A stretch of DNA of 35,672 nucleotides from an uncultured Olsenella sp. (lineage in GTDB: Bacteria; Actinomycetota; Coriobacteriia; Coriobacteriales; Atopobiaceae). Location: assembly GCA_949291295.1 (NCBI GenBank), contig CASEVE010000018.1, positions 1 to 35,672 of the forward strand, written 5' to 3'. Below the pieces are notes generated by a model that saw only the letters and a program-made list of their open reading frames with translations, searched no databases and was not told the DNA's origin. The position numbers and the translations under genes were made by a program. This document shows positions 8,225 through 14,942 of the stretch, piece by piece. Position 1 is the first letter of the stretch; the number at the start of each line of letters is the position of its first letter.

Positions 8225-9049
8225 ATGGACATGGGGAGCTGGAGCGTTCCCGCGGTGCTTGCCATCGCCGGCTCGGACTCGAGCGGCGGCGCGGGCATCC
8301 AGGCTGACATCAAGACCATCGCCGCGCACGGGCTCTTTGCCGAGACCGCGATAACCGCGCTCACCGCGCAGAACACCTGTGGCGTGCGCGACGTCATGGA
8401 GGCCACGCCCCAGATGGTGGCCGAGCAAATCGACGCCGTCTTCGAGGACATCCCGCCCGTCGCGGTCAAGGTGGGCATGGTGTCCTCCGCGGCGATCGTC
8501 GAGGTCATAGCCGAACGGCTCGAGCACTGGGGCGCCAAGAACGTGGTCGTAGACCCGGTGATGGTGGCCACGTCGGGCGCGCGCCTCATAGACGACGGCG
8601 CGGCGAGGGCGCTCGTGGGGCGCCTGCTGCCGCTCGCGCGCGTGATCACGCCCAACATCCCTGAGGCGGAGGCGCTTCTCGGCGAGCCGGTGCGTTCTGA
8701 GGCGGAACAGGAGGCGGCCGCGCTCGCGCTTGCCGAGCGCCTGGGCTGCGCCGTGCTCGTCAAGGGCGGTCATGGCGTGGCGGACGCCAATGACGTGCTG
8801 GTAGAGCCCGCAGAGTCTGGGGGGACGTCGCGCGTGACGTGGCTGCGCGCCCCGCGCGTGGAGACCGGGAACACCCATGGCACGGGCTGCACGCTCTCGA
8901 GCGCCATCGCCTGTGGCCTGGCGGAGGGCCTCGCGCTGCCCGAGGCGGTGTCGCGTGCGAAGGACTACCTCACCGGTGCGCTCTCTTCCGGTCTGGACCT
9001 GGGGCATGGTTCCGGGCCCGTGGACCACATGTGGCGTCATCGCGGCTGA
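8225..9049 (+). CDS. thiD: HMP / HMP-phosphate kinase ThiD
   Basis: A 274-residue ribokinase-family enzyme that phosphorylates HMP-phosphate to the diphosphate used by ThiE. N-terminal [51 protein letters not shown] and the C-terminal anion hole [13 protein letters not shown] are all diagnostic. It is the last gene of the operon. Its final 80 bases overlap the 3' end of the convergent DUF2200 gene. No thiM or thiL is seen in the window. Confidence 0.96.
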   Translation: MDMGSWSVPAVLAIAGSDSSGGAGIQADIKTIAAHGLFAETAITALTAQNTCGVRDVMEATPQMVAEQIDAVFEDIPPVAVKVGMVSSAAIVEVIAERLEHWGAKNVVVDPVMVATSGARLIDDGAARALVGRLLPLARVITPNIPEAEALLGEPVRSEAEQEAAALALAERLGCAVLVKGGHGVADANDVLVEPAESGGTSRVTWLRAPRVETGNTHGTGCTLSSAIACGLAEGLALPEAVSRAKDYLTGALSSGLDLGHGSGPVDHMWRHRG

Positions 9050-9422
9050 TAACGCGTGAGCACTCCCGGCGTTCGCTTCGCAGCACCTTCTCCAGCGCCT
9101 TGCCGCGGGCGAGCTCGTCGACCAGTTTGTCCAGGTAGCGGGCGCATCTCTCCACGGGGTCCTCGATGGTGGCCACGTCCACACCGCAGACCTTGCCGGT
9201 GATGAGCGCGCGGTTGGGGTTCAGCGCCGGGGCCTCGTCGAAGAACTCCTGGTAGGTGACGCCGCGCTCAAGCTGCCGGGCGAGGCCGGCCTCGTCGTAG
9301 CCGGTGAGCCAGCAGCATGCGGCGTCGACCTCCGCGCGCGTGCGCCCCTTACGCTCGGCCTTTTGCACGAGCAGGGGATAGACCTGCGAGAACGACATCT
9401 CCGCGATTGACTTGCGCGCCAT
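8970..9422 (-). CDS. DUF2200 family protein with extended C-terminus
   Basis: A 150-residue cytosolic protein of unknown function. Residues 1-115 match the DUF2200 pattern: MARKSIAEMSFSQVYPLL, AACCWLTGYD, TYQEFFDEAP, NPNRALITGKVCGV, IEDP and RYLDKLVDELARGK. Family members usually stop soon after the KVLR segment. This one runs on for about 30 low-complexity, Arg/His-rich residues that overlap the thiD 3' end antisense (8970-9049). This suggests loss of the original stop codon. A palindromic repeat lies just upstream. Confidence 0.8.
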   Translation of the reverse strand: MARKSIAEMSFSQVYPLLVQKAERKGRTRAEVDAACCWLTGYDEAGLARQLERGVTYQEFFDEAPALNPNRALITGKVCGVDVATIEDPVERCARYLDKLVDELARGKALEKVLRSERRECSRVISRDDATCGPRARNHAPGPDRKRAHR

Positions 9423-9431
9423 GGGGCCTCC

Positions 9432-9464
9432 AATGTTACGAAGGGACTGTCCCTTTGTATCATT
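9432..9464. repeat. Palindromic repeat, copy 2 (GGGACTGTCCC core)
   Basis: Arms AATGTTACGAAGGGAC and GTCCCTTTGTATCATT flank one central T. They pair with one G-T wobble and one mismatch. It lies between the XRE gene and the DUF2200 gene, and its right end supplies the XRE stop codon (TGA at 9462-9460). The left arm is identical in 15 bases to copy 1. Confidence 0.75.
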
Positions 9465-9870
9465 CCCGCTCGTCGGTGTGCATGAGCTGGACGAGCGCCA
9501 GGCACGCGACGCCGATGCCGAGAAGCCCGAGCGCGTTTCTCGGCTCCACCTCGTCCATGATGGTGAGCGCGGTCACGCCCACGCCCATGGCGAGCGCGAC
9601 CGCCTTGAGGACGAGCTCCACGAGCGCGGGCACCTTGGAGGGCGCCGGCTCCTCCTGCGCCGCCGTCTTCACCTCGAGCAGCTCGTCCACCGAGGTGCCG
9701 AGCACCTCGGCCAGCTTGGGCAGCGACGCCACATCCGGGAACGACAGGTCGCGCTCCCACTTGCTCACTGCCTTGTCCGTGACGCCCATCTGTCGGGCGA
9801 GCTCGAGCTGCGTCATGCCCTTCTCCTTGCGCAGGGCGGAGATGGTGGCGCCGAAGGTCTGCTTTGTCAT
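9460..9870 (-). CDS. XRE-family regulator with a membrane tail
   Basis: A 136-residue protein. Residues 5-65 are a Cro/CI helix-turn-helix (ISALRKEKGMTQLELARQMGVTDKAVSKWERDLSFPDV). Two hydrophobic segments follow, near residues 82-103 and 110-128, so it is probably membrane-anchored. AAAGGA precedes the ATG. It is divergent from the FtsX-type permease at 10094 with 223 bases between, and this arrangement suggests it controls that gene. Ligand unknown. Confidence 0.8.
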   Translation of the reverse strand: MTKQTFGATISALRKEKGMTQLELARQMGVTDKAVSKWERDLSFPDVASLPKLAEVLGTSVDELLEVKTAAQEEPAPSKVPALVELVLKAVALAMGVGVTALTIMDEVEPRNALGLLGIGVACLALVQLMHTDERE

Positions 9871-9930
9871 GATGGTCCTTTCGCTGGAGGTCCGTCTGGC
9901 AGGGCCATCGTCACGCGACGTCGCCCCGCG

Positions 9931-9951
9931 CTCAACCGACCGCCAGTTGAG
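9931..9951. promoter_or_regulatory. Inverted repeat in the XRE/permease divergent region
   Basis: CTCAAC and GTTGAG form perfect 6-bp arms 9 bases apart, midway between the two divergent genes. A candidate XRE operator. The rest of 9871-10093 shows only a GCGAGAA heptamer (10045-10051) and the permease ribosome site (GGAAGGAG). Confidence 0.35.
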
Positions 9952-10093
9952 TTGGCTCGACCGTTGGTAGAGTCCCAGTTTACGGCAGGTAACCTTGCGA
10001 AACCGTTAGGGGAGCATAAGCCCGGGCGATGGCACGCCGGGCGGGCGAGAAGGACGATGGTCTTGTCATTGAAGCCGCCCGGAAGGAGCCGCC

Positions 10094-11482
10094 ATGCCCG
10101 TCACCCTGCGCGTCGCGCTTGGCAACGTCTCGCGCTGCGCACGCGACTACTCGGTCTACCTCGTTACGCTCGCCTTTGCCACGTGCCTGCTCTACTCGTT
10201 CAACGCCTCGGGTGACTACCTCCTGGCGATGCCGCTCACGGGCCCGCAGCTCGAGGTCATCCACAAGGCGCGCGACATCACCGGTGCCTTCTCGGTCTTT
10301 GTGGTGCTGGTCTTTGCCGTGCTCGTGGCCTACGCCACGCGCTTCATCGTGCGGCGTCGCTCGCGGGAGTTTGGCACGTACGCGCTGCTCGGGATGCGCG
10401 CGCCCGCGCTCGCGACAATCCTTGCGGCGGAGGGCGCGCTCGCGGGGCTCGCGGCGCTGGTGGCGGGGCTCGCCCTCGGCGCGGCAGCGTCGCCGGCTTT
10501 TGGTGCCGTTGCGGCGTTCGTCTTCGGCGTGCCGTGGCGGCTCGCCTGGTCCTTCTCGCCTGCGGCCGCGCTCGACGCGTGCGCGTGGTTCGCTGGGATC
10601 GAGGGGCTGGCGATCGCGCTCTCCGTGGTTGACGTGCTGCGCCGGCCGCTCGTGGAGCTTCTCGAGCGGGATCGCGCGCCGGAGCAGCTCGCCTTCGCAA
10701 CGCACCGCGGCGTGACGCGTGCGCAGGCGGCGGGCGCCGTGGTCCTTCTCGCCGTTGTGTGGGGAACGTGCGTGGCTCAGCCCGGGCTCTTCGTGCTGGC
10801 GATCCTGCCGATGGGGTGGGCCGCCTACGTGGCCACCTCGCTCGTCTTTCGCCTGGTGGCGACGGGCGTGCCCGGTTGCGTGCGCCGTGGCTCCCGCTAC
10901 TGGGAGGGACTGCGCGCCTTCACGCTGCGGCAGGTGGAGGGCCATGTGTCCACGGGGTGCCAGGCGCTCTCGTGCACCTGCGTGCTCGTGGCGTGCGCGG
11001 TCTGCATGATCTGCGCGGGGCTCCTTTTCTCGGTGGGGCAGCGCGCGGCAGGGCTTGCGGACCCGGGCGCGCTTTCGGAGGCGTCGCTCGCGCCGATAGG
11101 CTACGTGGGAATCTTCTATGGAGAGGCGTTTCTTGTGGCGGCCGCCGCAGTGCTCGCGCTGCAGCAGGTGAGCCAGGCGGCGGACGGCCGGCGCGCCTAC
11201 GCCACGCTGATGGCGCTCGGGACGGACGAGCGGGAGGCGCGCGGCGCCGTGCGGGCGCAGGTGGGCGTTGCCTTTGCGCTGCCCGCGGCGCTCGCGGTGG
11301 TGCACGACTGCTTTGGTCTCATGCTGGTGCGCCAGCTTGCGGGAGGCGTACCGGACGAGGTATTTCTCGCCATCGCGGTATGCTCAGTGGTGGGCACGCT
11401 CGGGCTTCTCGCCCTGTACTACCTGCTCTGCGTCCGCGAGTGCGCGCGCGTGCTGCTGGGCGCGGCGTCGAACCTCGGTTGA
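10094..11482 (+). CDS. FtsX-type ABC permease without an adjacent ATPase
   Basis: A 462-residue membrane protein with two FtsX-like halves. FIVRRRSREFGTYALLGMR (about residues 85-103) and a weaker copy RAYATLMALGTDEREAR near residue 375 are the cytoplasmic coupling segments typical of BceB/MacB-like permeases. Roughly eight to ten membrane segments are visible and the large extracellular domain is absent. No cognate ATPase adjoins it: the nearest, at 13008, pairs with its own permease on the opposite strand. Its last codons overlap the left copy of the 31-bp direct repeat. XRE regulators flank both sides of the locus. Confidence 0.75.
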   Translation: MPVTLRVALGNVSRCARDYSVYLVTLAFATCLLYSFNASGDYLLAMPLTGPQLEVIHKARDITGAFSVFVVLVFAVLVAYATRFIVRRRSREFGTYALLGMRAPALATILAAEGALAGLAALVAGLALGAAASPAFGAVAAFVFGVPWRLAWSFSPAAALDACAWFAGIEGLAIALSVVDVLRRPLVELLERDRAPEQLAFATHRGVTRAQAAGAVVLLAVVWGTCVAQPGLFVLAILPMGWAAYVATSLVFRLVATGVPGCVRRGSRYWEGLRAFTLRQVEGHVSTGCQALSCTCVLVACAVCMICAGLLFSVGQRAAGLADPGALSEASLAPIGYVGIFYGEAFLVAAAAVLALQQVSQAADGRRAYATLMALGTDEREARGAVRAQVGVAFALPAALAVVHDCFGLMLVRQLAGGVPDEVFLAIAVCSVVGTLGLLALYYLLCVRECARVLLGAASNLG

Positions 11483-11495
11483 CCGCGTGCGAGAA
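11465..11495. repeat. 31-bp direct repeat, left copy
   Basis: Runs from GCGTCGAACCTCGG to CGCGTGCGAGAA and covers the last codons and stop of the permease gene. The right copy at 14829-14859 differs at one position (A to G). The pair brackets the permease/fusion-ATPase/toxin-antitoxin cassette. Confidence 0.85.
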
Positions 11496-11505
11496 GGACC
11501 GGTAC

Positions 11506-13005
11506 CTACGTCATATCTATCGCCAGCGTGCGCTCGCCGCGAAGAACTTGTCGCTCGCCCAGGCGATAGGCGAGCAGTACCAGCATCCAGCAGATGGCGG
11601 CGAACACGGCAACGTGCACGATTGGCATATTGGCAAGAAACGCTTCCCAGGTTACAGGGCTCGCCTCTACCGCGAACACGGTAATGAGGAGGTTGAGCGC
11701 TGCCGCCCACGCGAGGGGTTTAGCCACGATGAGGATGGCCTCGCTGGTGAACATCCTTCTCACCTGCCTGCGGGTGATGCCCGCCGAGAGCAGCTGAGAG
11801 ACTTCGCGCCGGCGTTCGGGAATCCTGCCAAGTACGCTCGAGAAAACGTCTGAGATTCCTATGCAGGCAAGCACACCGGCAAAGATGTCAACAAAGAGCC
11901 TGAGGCCTGCTCGCGAGCTCTCGTCGCGCTTTGCCTCTTCGATGAGGCTCAGCACCTCGACTTTTTTGTCGCTCGCAAACCGGTTCTCCAACGCATGCGC
12001 GACCTCTGTTTCCGCCGCAGGTGTGTCAGTGAGCACGTTGTAGAAGAGGTCTCCGCTCTCTGACTTATAGTCGTCTCCCAACGTGACCGATGACACGCCG
12101 TCCATGGCGAGAAGATCGTTGATGAGCGAGTCGTCCGCGCCTGCGGCGGCGCCGTCGTCAACGGTTATGCGGACATCCCATACTCCGTCGTAGCGCTCGA
12201 AGTAGGTAACTTGGGTCGATAGGTGCGACAAGGTCTCGAAGTTGATAAGTGTCACGAAGGCGAGAATCGCAAGGGTAATTGAGGCGTTGGCGGTGCGCAT
12301 GGTGCGCCTTCGCGAGCGTAGGGACTGTGCTGCGAGCGACGTCTCGATTCTCAGCCGTGTGGCGAGCGCCCGAAAAATAGGGCCCGGGCGTCGTTTGGTA
12401 GCATAGTCGTCGTCACCCTCGGACATCGCCTTGATCACGCTGATTTTTCCAAGGCGGCGTGCGGGCAGGAGCGCTGAGAGCGCTACTGTGGCAGTCGCAA
12501 CGAGAAGGCCGAGAAGGACTGCGAACGGCGAGAGGCCAACCACGGGCTCATAGGTGCGCGCGTTGGCAGTTAGCGCGAGCACTCCCGCAACGAGCACGAG
12601 CGCAAGCCCCATGCCCACGAGGACGCCAAGGCAGGCTGCGGGAAGCGAGAGCACACATCCCTCTGCAAGGAGTAGCCGCCTGATCTGCGCGTCGTTTGCT
12701 CCGATTGACTTCAGAATGCCAAGCTGACGAATGCGAGCACTCATGGAAACGCCAAAGGCGCTCTTGAGCATGAGAACGAGCGCCAACGCGCTTGTCGCCG
12801 TCACTACGCCAAAGGCGATGGTCGAGCCTGTGACGCTCGGCGTCTCGCCGAGGTAGGCCATGCGCGCGAGGTAGTCGGTAACGAGCATATGGGCAACGCC
12901 GACCACAAGCCCGAGCAGGGCGGATGCGACGAAGGAGATTGCGGCGAGCGAAGTGACCGAGGCACGGTTGTGACGGACGTAGCTCGTAAGGTAGTCACGA
13001 AGCAT
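11506..13005 (-). CDS. FtsX-family ABC permease partnered with the RHH-ATPase fusion
   Basis: A 499-residue membrane protein with an N-terminal membrane segment (about 17-45), then two FtsX modules. The first carries RQLGILKSIGANDAQIRRLLLAE (about 137-159). The second carries REVSQLLSAGITRRQVRRMF (about 409-428). A soluble domain of about 110 residues (roughly 265-375, acidic, DDGVSSV-rich) lies between them and is probably extracellular. It starts two bases after the ATPase stop, with its SD (AAGGAG) overlapping that stop, so the two are co-translated. Resembles BceB/MacB-type exporters of peptides or lipids; substrate unknown. Confidence 0.85.
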   Translation of the reverse strand: MLRDYLTSYVRHNRASVTSLAAISFVASALLGLVVGVAHMLVTDYLARMAYLGETPSVTGSTIAFGVVTATSALALVLMLKSAFGVSMSARIRQLGILKSIGANDAQIRRLLLAEGCVLSLPAACLGVLVGMGLALVLVAGVLALTANARTYEPVVGLSPFAVLLGLLVATATVALSALLPARRLGKISVIKAMSEGDDDYATKRRPGPIFRALATRLRIETSLAAQSLRSRRRTMRTANASITLAILAFVTLINFETLSHLSTQVTYFERYDGVWDVRITVDDGAAAGADDSLINDLLAMDGVSSVTLGDDYKSESGDLFYNVLTDTPAAETEVAHALENRFASDKKVEVLSLIEEAKRDESSRAGLRLFVDIFAGVLACIGISDVFSSVLGRIPERRREVSQLLSAGITRRQVRRMFTSEAILIVAKPLAWAAALNLLITVFAVEASPVTWEAFLANMPIVHVAVFAAICWMLVLLAYRLGERQVLRGERTLAIDMT

Positions 13006-13007
13006 AG

Positions 13008-13895
13008 CTACTCCTTTCCGTCGACGACACGTCCGTCGGAGATGCGTACGACGCGGTCAGCCGCAGCTGCCACGCTCTCGTCGTGGGTGACGAGGACGAT
13101 GGTGGTACCAAAGCGCTCCCGCACCTTTCTTAGGAGGCCCACGACCTTCTCGCCGTTTTCGCGGTCGAGGCTGCCTGTGGGCTCGTCGGCGAGGACGACG
13201 GCAGGACGCGAGACGAGAGCTCGCGCGATGGCCACGCGCTGCTGTTGCCCGCCGGAGAGCTCGGAGGGCATGCTCTTCTCGCAGTCCGCGATGTCGAGAA
13301 GGTCAAGGAGCTCGGCAACCGTTGCCGGGTCCGGACGAGACCCGTCGAAGCGCACGGGAAGCTCTACGTTGTCTCGCACGGAGAGGAACGGGACGAGATT
13401 GTGGAACTGGTAGACGAGGCCGACGGTGTGTCGGCGATAGAGGGCAAGCGCGTCTGCGCCAAGCGTGGAGAGATCCATGCCGTCTACGACCACGCGACCA
13501 GCGGTGGGGGCGTCCACGCCGCCAAGGATGTGCAGCAGCGTCGACTTGCCGGAGCCCGAGGCGCCCATGATGGCGACGAACTCACCACGGCGCACGGTGA
13601 GCGTGGCACCATCGAGTGCCCTCCGCTCCGCTGCGCCCTCGCCGAAGACGCGCGTGACGTCCTCGACGATGACCGCTGGGTCGGCATGGTTGCTGCCGAT
13701 GGTTAGGGACTGCGCTCCGGTTGCAGAGGTGCCATCAAGTGACACGTCGAAGGGGATGCGCCGCTCACGGTCGACTTTCTTTGCAAAGAGCGTGAACGCC
13801 GTGGTCATGCTCATTCCGAGGTCGCGACAAATTCCCTCCATGGAGCGCTTGGTGTCCTGATCGATCCGGAAGTTGACGAGCGTAGTCTCGGACAT
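13008..13895 (-). CDS. RelB/DinJ-type RHH domain fused to an ABC transporter ATPase
   Basis: A 295-residue continuous frame. Residues 1-53 look like a RelB/DinJ antitoxin N-terminus: VNFRIDQDTKR as the DNA-binding strand, then two helices ending in KVDRERRIPFDV. A linker of about 20 residues leads to a complete LolD/MacB-type ATPase. That domain has Walker A GASGSGKST (111-119), Q163, signature LSGGQQQR (213-220), Walker B VVLADEP (233-239) and His271. AAGGAGG lies 6 bases before the ATG, so the fused start is well supported. A perfect inverted repeat (13907-13923) overlaps the promoter downstream edge and SD. Inference: the RHH part autoregulates the transporter operon. Confidence 0.9.
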   Translation of the reverse strand: MSETTLVNFRIDQDTKRSMEGICRDLGMSMTTAFTLFAKKVDRERRIPFDVSLDGTSATGAQSLTIGSNHADPAVIVEDVTRVFGEGAAERRALDGATLTVRRGEFVAIMGASGSGKSTLLHILGGVDAPTAGRVVVDGMDLSTLGADALALYRRHTVGLVYQFHNLVPFLSVRDNVELPVRFDGSRPDPATVAELLDLLDIADCEKSMPSELSGGQQQRVAIARALVSRPAVVLADEPTGSLDRENGEKVVGLLRKVRERFGTTIVLVTHDESVAAAADRVVRISDGRVVDGKE

Positions 13896-13906
13896 GGGAG
13901 CCTCCT

Positions 13907-13955
13907 TAAAGACATTGTCTTTATATTATCTTACACAGAGAGAAAGCAAAAGCTG
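13907..13955 (-). promoter_or_regulatory. Promoter and probable RHH operator of the fusion operon
   Basis: TAAAGAC-ATT-GTCTTTA (13907-13923) has perfect 7-bp arms. It lies between the -10 and the start codon and touches the SD (AAGGAGG, 13907-13901). On the minus strand TTGCTT (13949-13944) and TAATAT (13928-13923) are about 15 bases apart and form a plausible promoter. RelB/DinJ antitoxins bind such short palindromes over their own promoters, so the fused RHH domain is the obvious candidate binder. Confidence 0.6.
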
Positions 13956-13991
13956 GCACCTGGAGTAAATGCCAGAATGCATTTGGATTAC

Positions 13992-14014
13992 AACGTGGTC
14001 TAACGTGGTATAAA
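13992..14014 (+). promoter_or_regulatory. Tandem operator-like repeats and -10 of the RHH-GNAT pair
   Basis: AACGTGGTCT (13992-14001) and AACGTGGTAT (14002-14011) are tandem 10-bp repeats, one helical turn apart. They run into TATAAA (14009-14014), a likely -10. Antitoxin binding here would explain autorepression. The -35 is weak. Confidence 0.45.
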
Positions 14015-14058
14015 TAGAATCAAACAATGACATCTGGACGATCGGCAGAGGAGGTCCC

Positions 14059-14349
14059 ATGGCAACGACAATGACGTCGCTCAACACCAAGCTGAGCGCC
14101 GAGGAGAAGGACGCCTTTGTCAGGAACACCGCTGCCCTGGGCCTGACGCCGTCCGCTGCGATCAAGGTCTTCGTTCACATGTTCAACGAGTGCGGTGGCT
14201 TCCCGTTTGAGGTTCGCCGGCAGGTGAGCGACGAGAGCGTGACGTACCTCTCCACAGATGACTACGAGCGCTTTGCGAGCGCGCTTGACTCTGCCGTTCC
14301 CGCGGCCACCCGCGAGCTGCTCGATCGCGAGTTCTCATGGGAGGACTAG
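14059..14349 (+). CDS. RHH antitoxin of a GNAT toxin pair (RelB-like N-terminus, TacA-like tail)
   Basis: A 96-residue protein preceded by GAGGAGG. Residues 5-53 resemble RelB/DinJ: TSLNTKLSAEEKDAFVRNTAALGLTPSAAIKVFVH...GFPFEV. The tail YLSTDDYERFASALDS...TRELLDREF instead resembles the DUF1778/TacA segment that caps GNAT toxins. It overlaps the GNAT gene by 13 bases, as expected of a type II toxin-antitoxin operon. It is divergent from the RHH-ATPase fusion, so two related RHH domains face each other across a 163-base region. I see the two parts; a chimeric origin is inference. Confidence 0.8.
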   Translation: MATTMTSLNTKLSAEEKDAFVRNTAALGLTPSAAIKVFVHMFNECGGFPFEVRRQVSDESVTYLSTDDYERFASALDSAVPAATRELLDREFSWED

Positions 14350-14822
14350 CGTTTCGTCGCATTCGCCCGCTTCGCGATAACGATGACGTGAGCGGGTTCT
14401 CCTCGGGTAACGCCGACAACGATGCCTGGCTCAAGGAGCGCGCGCATCGAGCGACGCACGACGGGACGGCGCGGGTGTACGTGCTGCCCCTCGCTACCGG
14501 TGAGATCTGCGGCTTCTATGCCCTGAGCACCCATGCGGTTGCGCGCGTTGGGACGCTTGCTGGCTCGTTGCGCCGAAACGCCCCGAACCCGATCCCCTGC
14601 ACGCTGCTTGGCCAGCTTGCTGTTGACGAGCGCTATCAGGGGGAGTCGGCGGGAGCCAGATTGCTGCAGGACGCCATTCGCCGCGCGGCTGCGGCATCTC
14701 GCATCGTCGCATCGCGGGCGCTTGTCGTCGACCCGGCCGACGAGCACGCGGAGGGCTTCTACGCTCACTTTGGTTTCCAGTTCCTAGTGAGCGATTCTCG
14801 CCGCATGTTCGTGCGGCTTTAG
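14337..14822 (+). CDS. GNAT acetyltransferase toxin (TacT-like)
   Basis: A 161-residue N-acetyltransferase of the toxin class that acetylates aminoacyl-tRNA (family knowledge). Features: an early FSSGNADNDAWLKERA, which matches the F-x-C/S-G-x-x-x-L-D/N-x-W-L/F segment of TacT proteins; GFYALSTHAV; the acetyl-CoA loop QLAVDERYQGESAGARLLQDA; and EGFYAHFGF with the usual catalytic tyrosine. The start overlaps the antitoxin by 13 bases. Its stop is just left of the right 31-bp direct repeat, so it is the last gene of the bracketed cassette. Confidence 0.85.
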   Translation: MGGLAFRRIRPLRDNDDVSGFSSGNADNDAWLKERAHRATHDGTARVYVLPLATGEICGFYALSTHAVARVGTLAGSLRRNAPNPIPCTLLGQLAVDERYQGESAGARLLQDAIRRAAAASRIVASRALVVDPADEHAEGFYAHFGFQFLVSDSRRMFVRL

Positions 14823-14828
14823 GCCGCA

Positions 14829-14859
14829 GCGTCGAGCCTCGGTTGACCGCGTGCGAGAA
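14829..14859. repeat. 31-bp direct repeat, right copy
   Basis: Matches 11465-11495 at 30 of 31 positions, including GGTTGACCGCGTGCGAGAA. In the left copy this sequence is the coding end of a permease. Here it is non-coding, directly after the GNAT stop, so this copy looks like a duplicated target or recombination site. Confidence 0.85.
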
Positions 14860-14942
14860 ACGTCAACCAGGGCTCCTTTGATTCCACTGGCGATCGACCA
14901 CATACTGGAGGTGAAAGTCGGCTGCAGCGTCGAGGGGGAACC

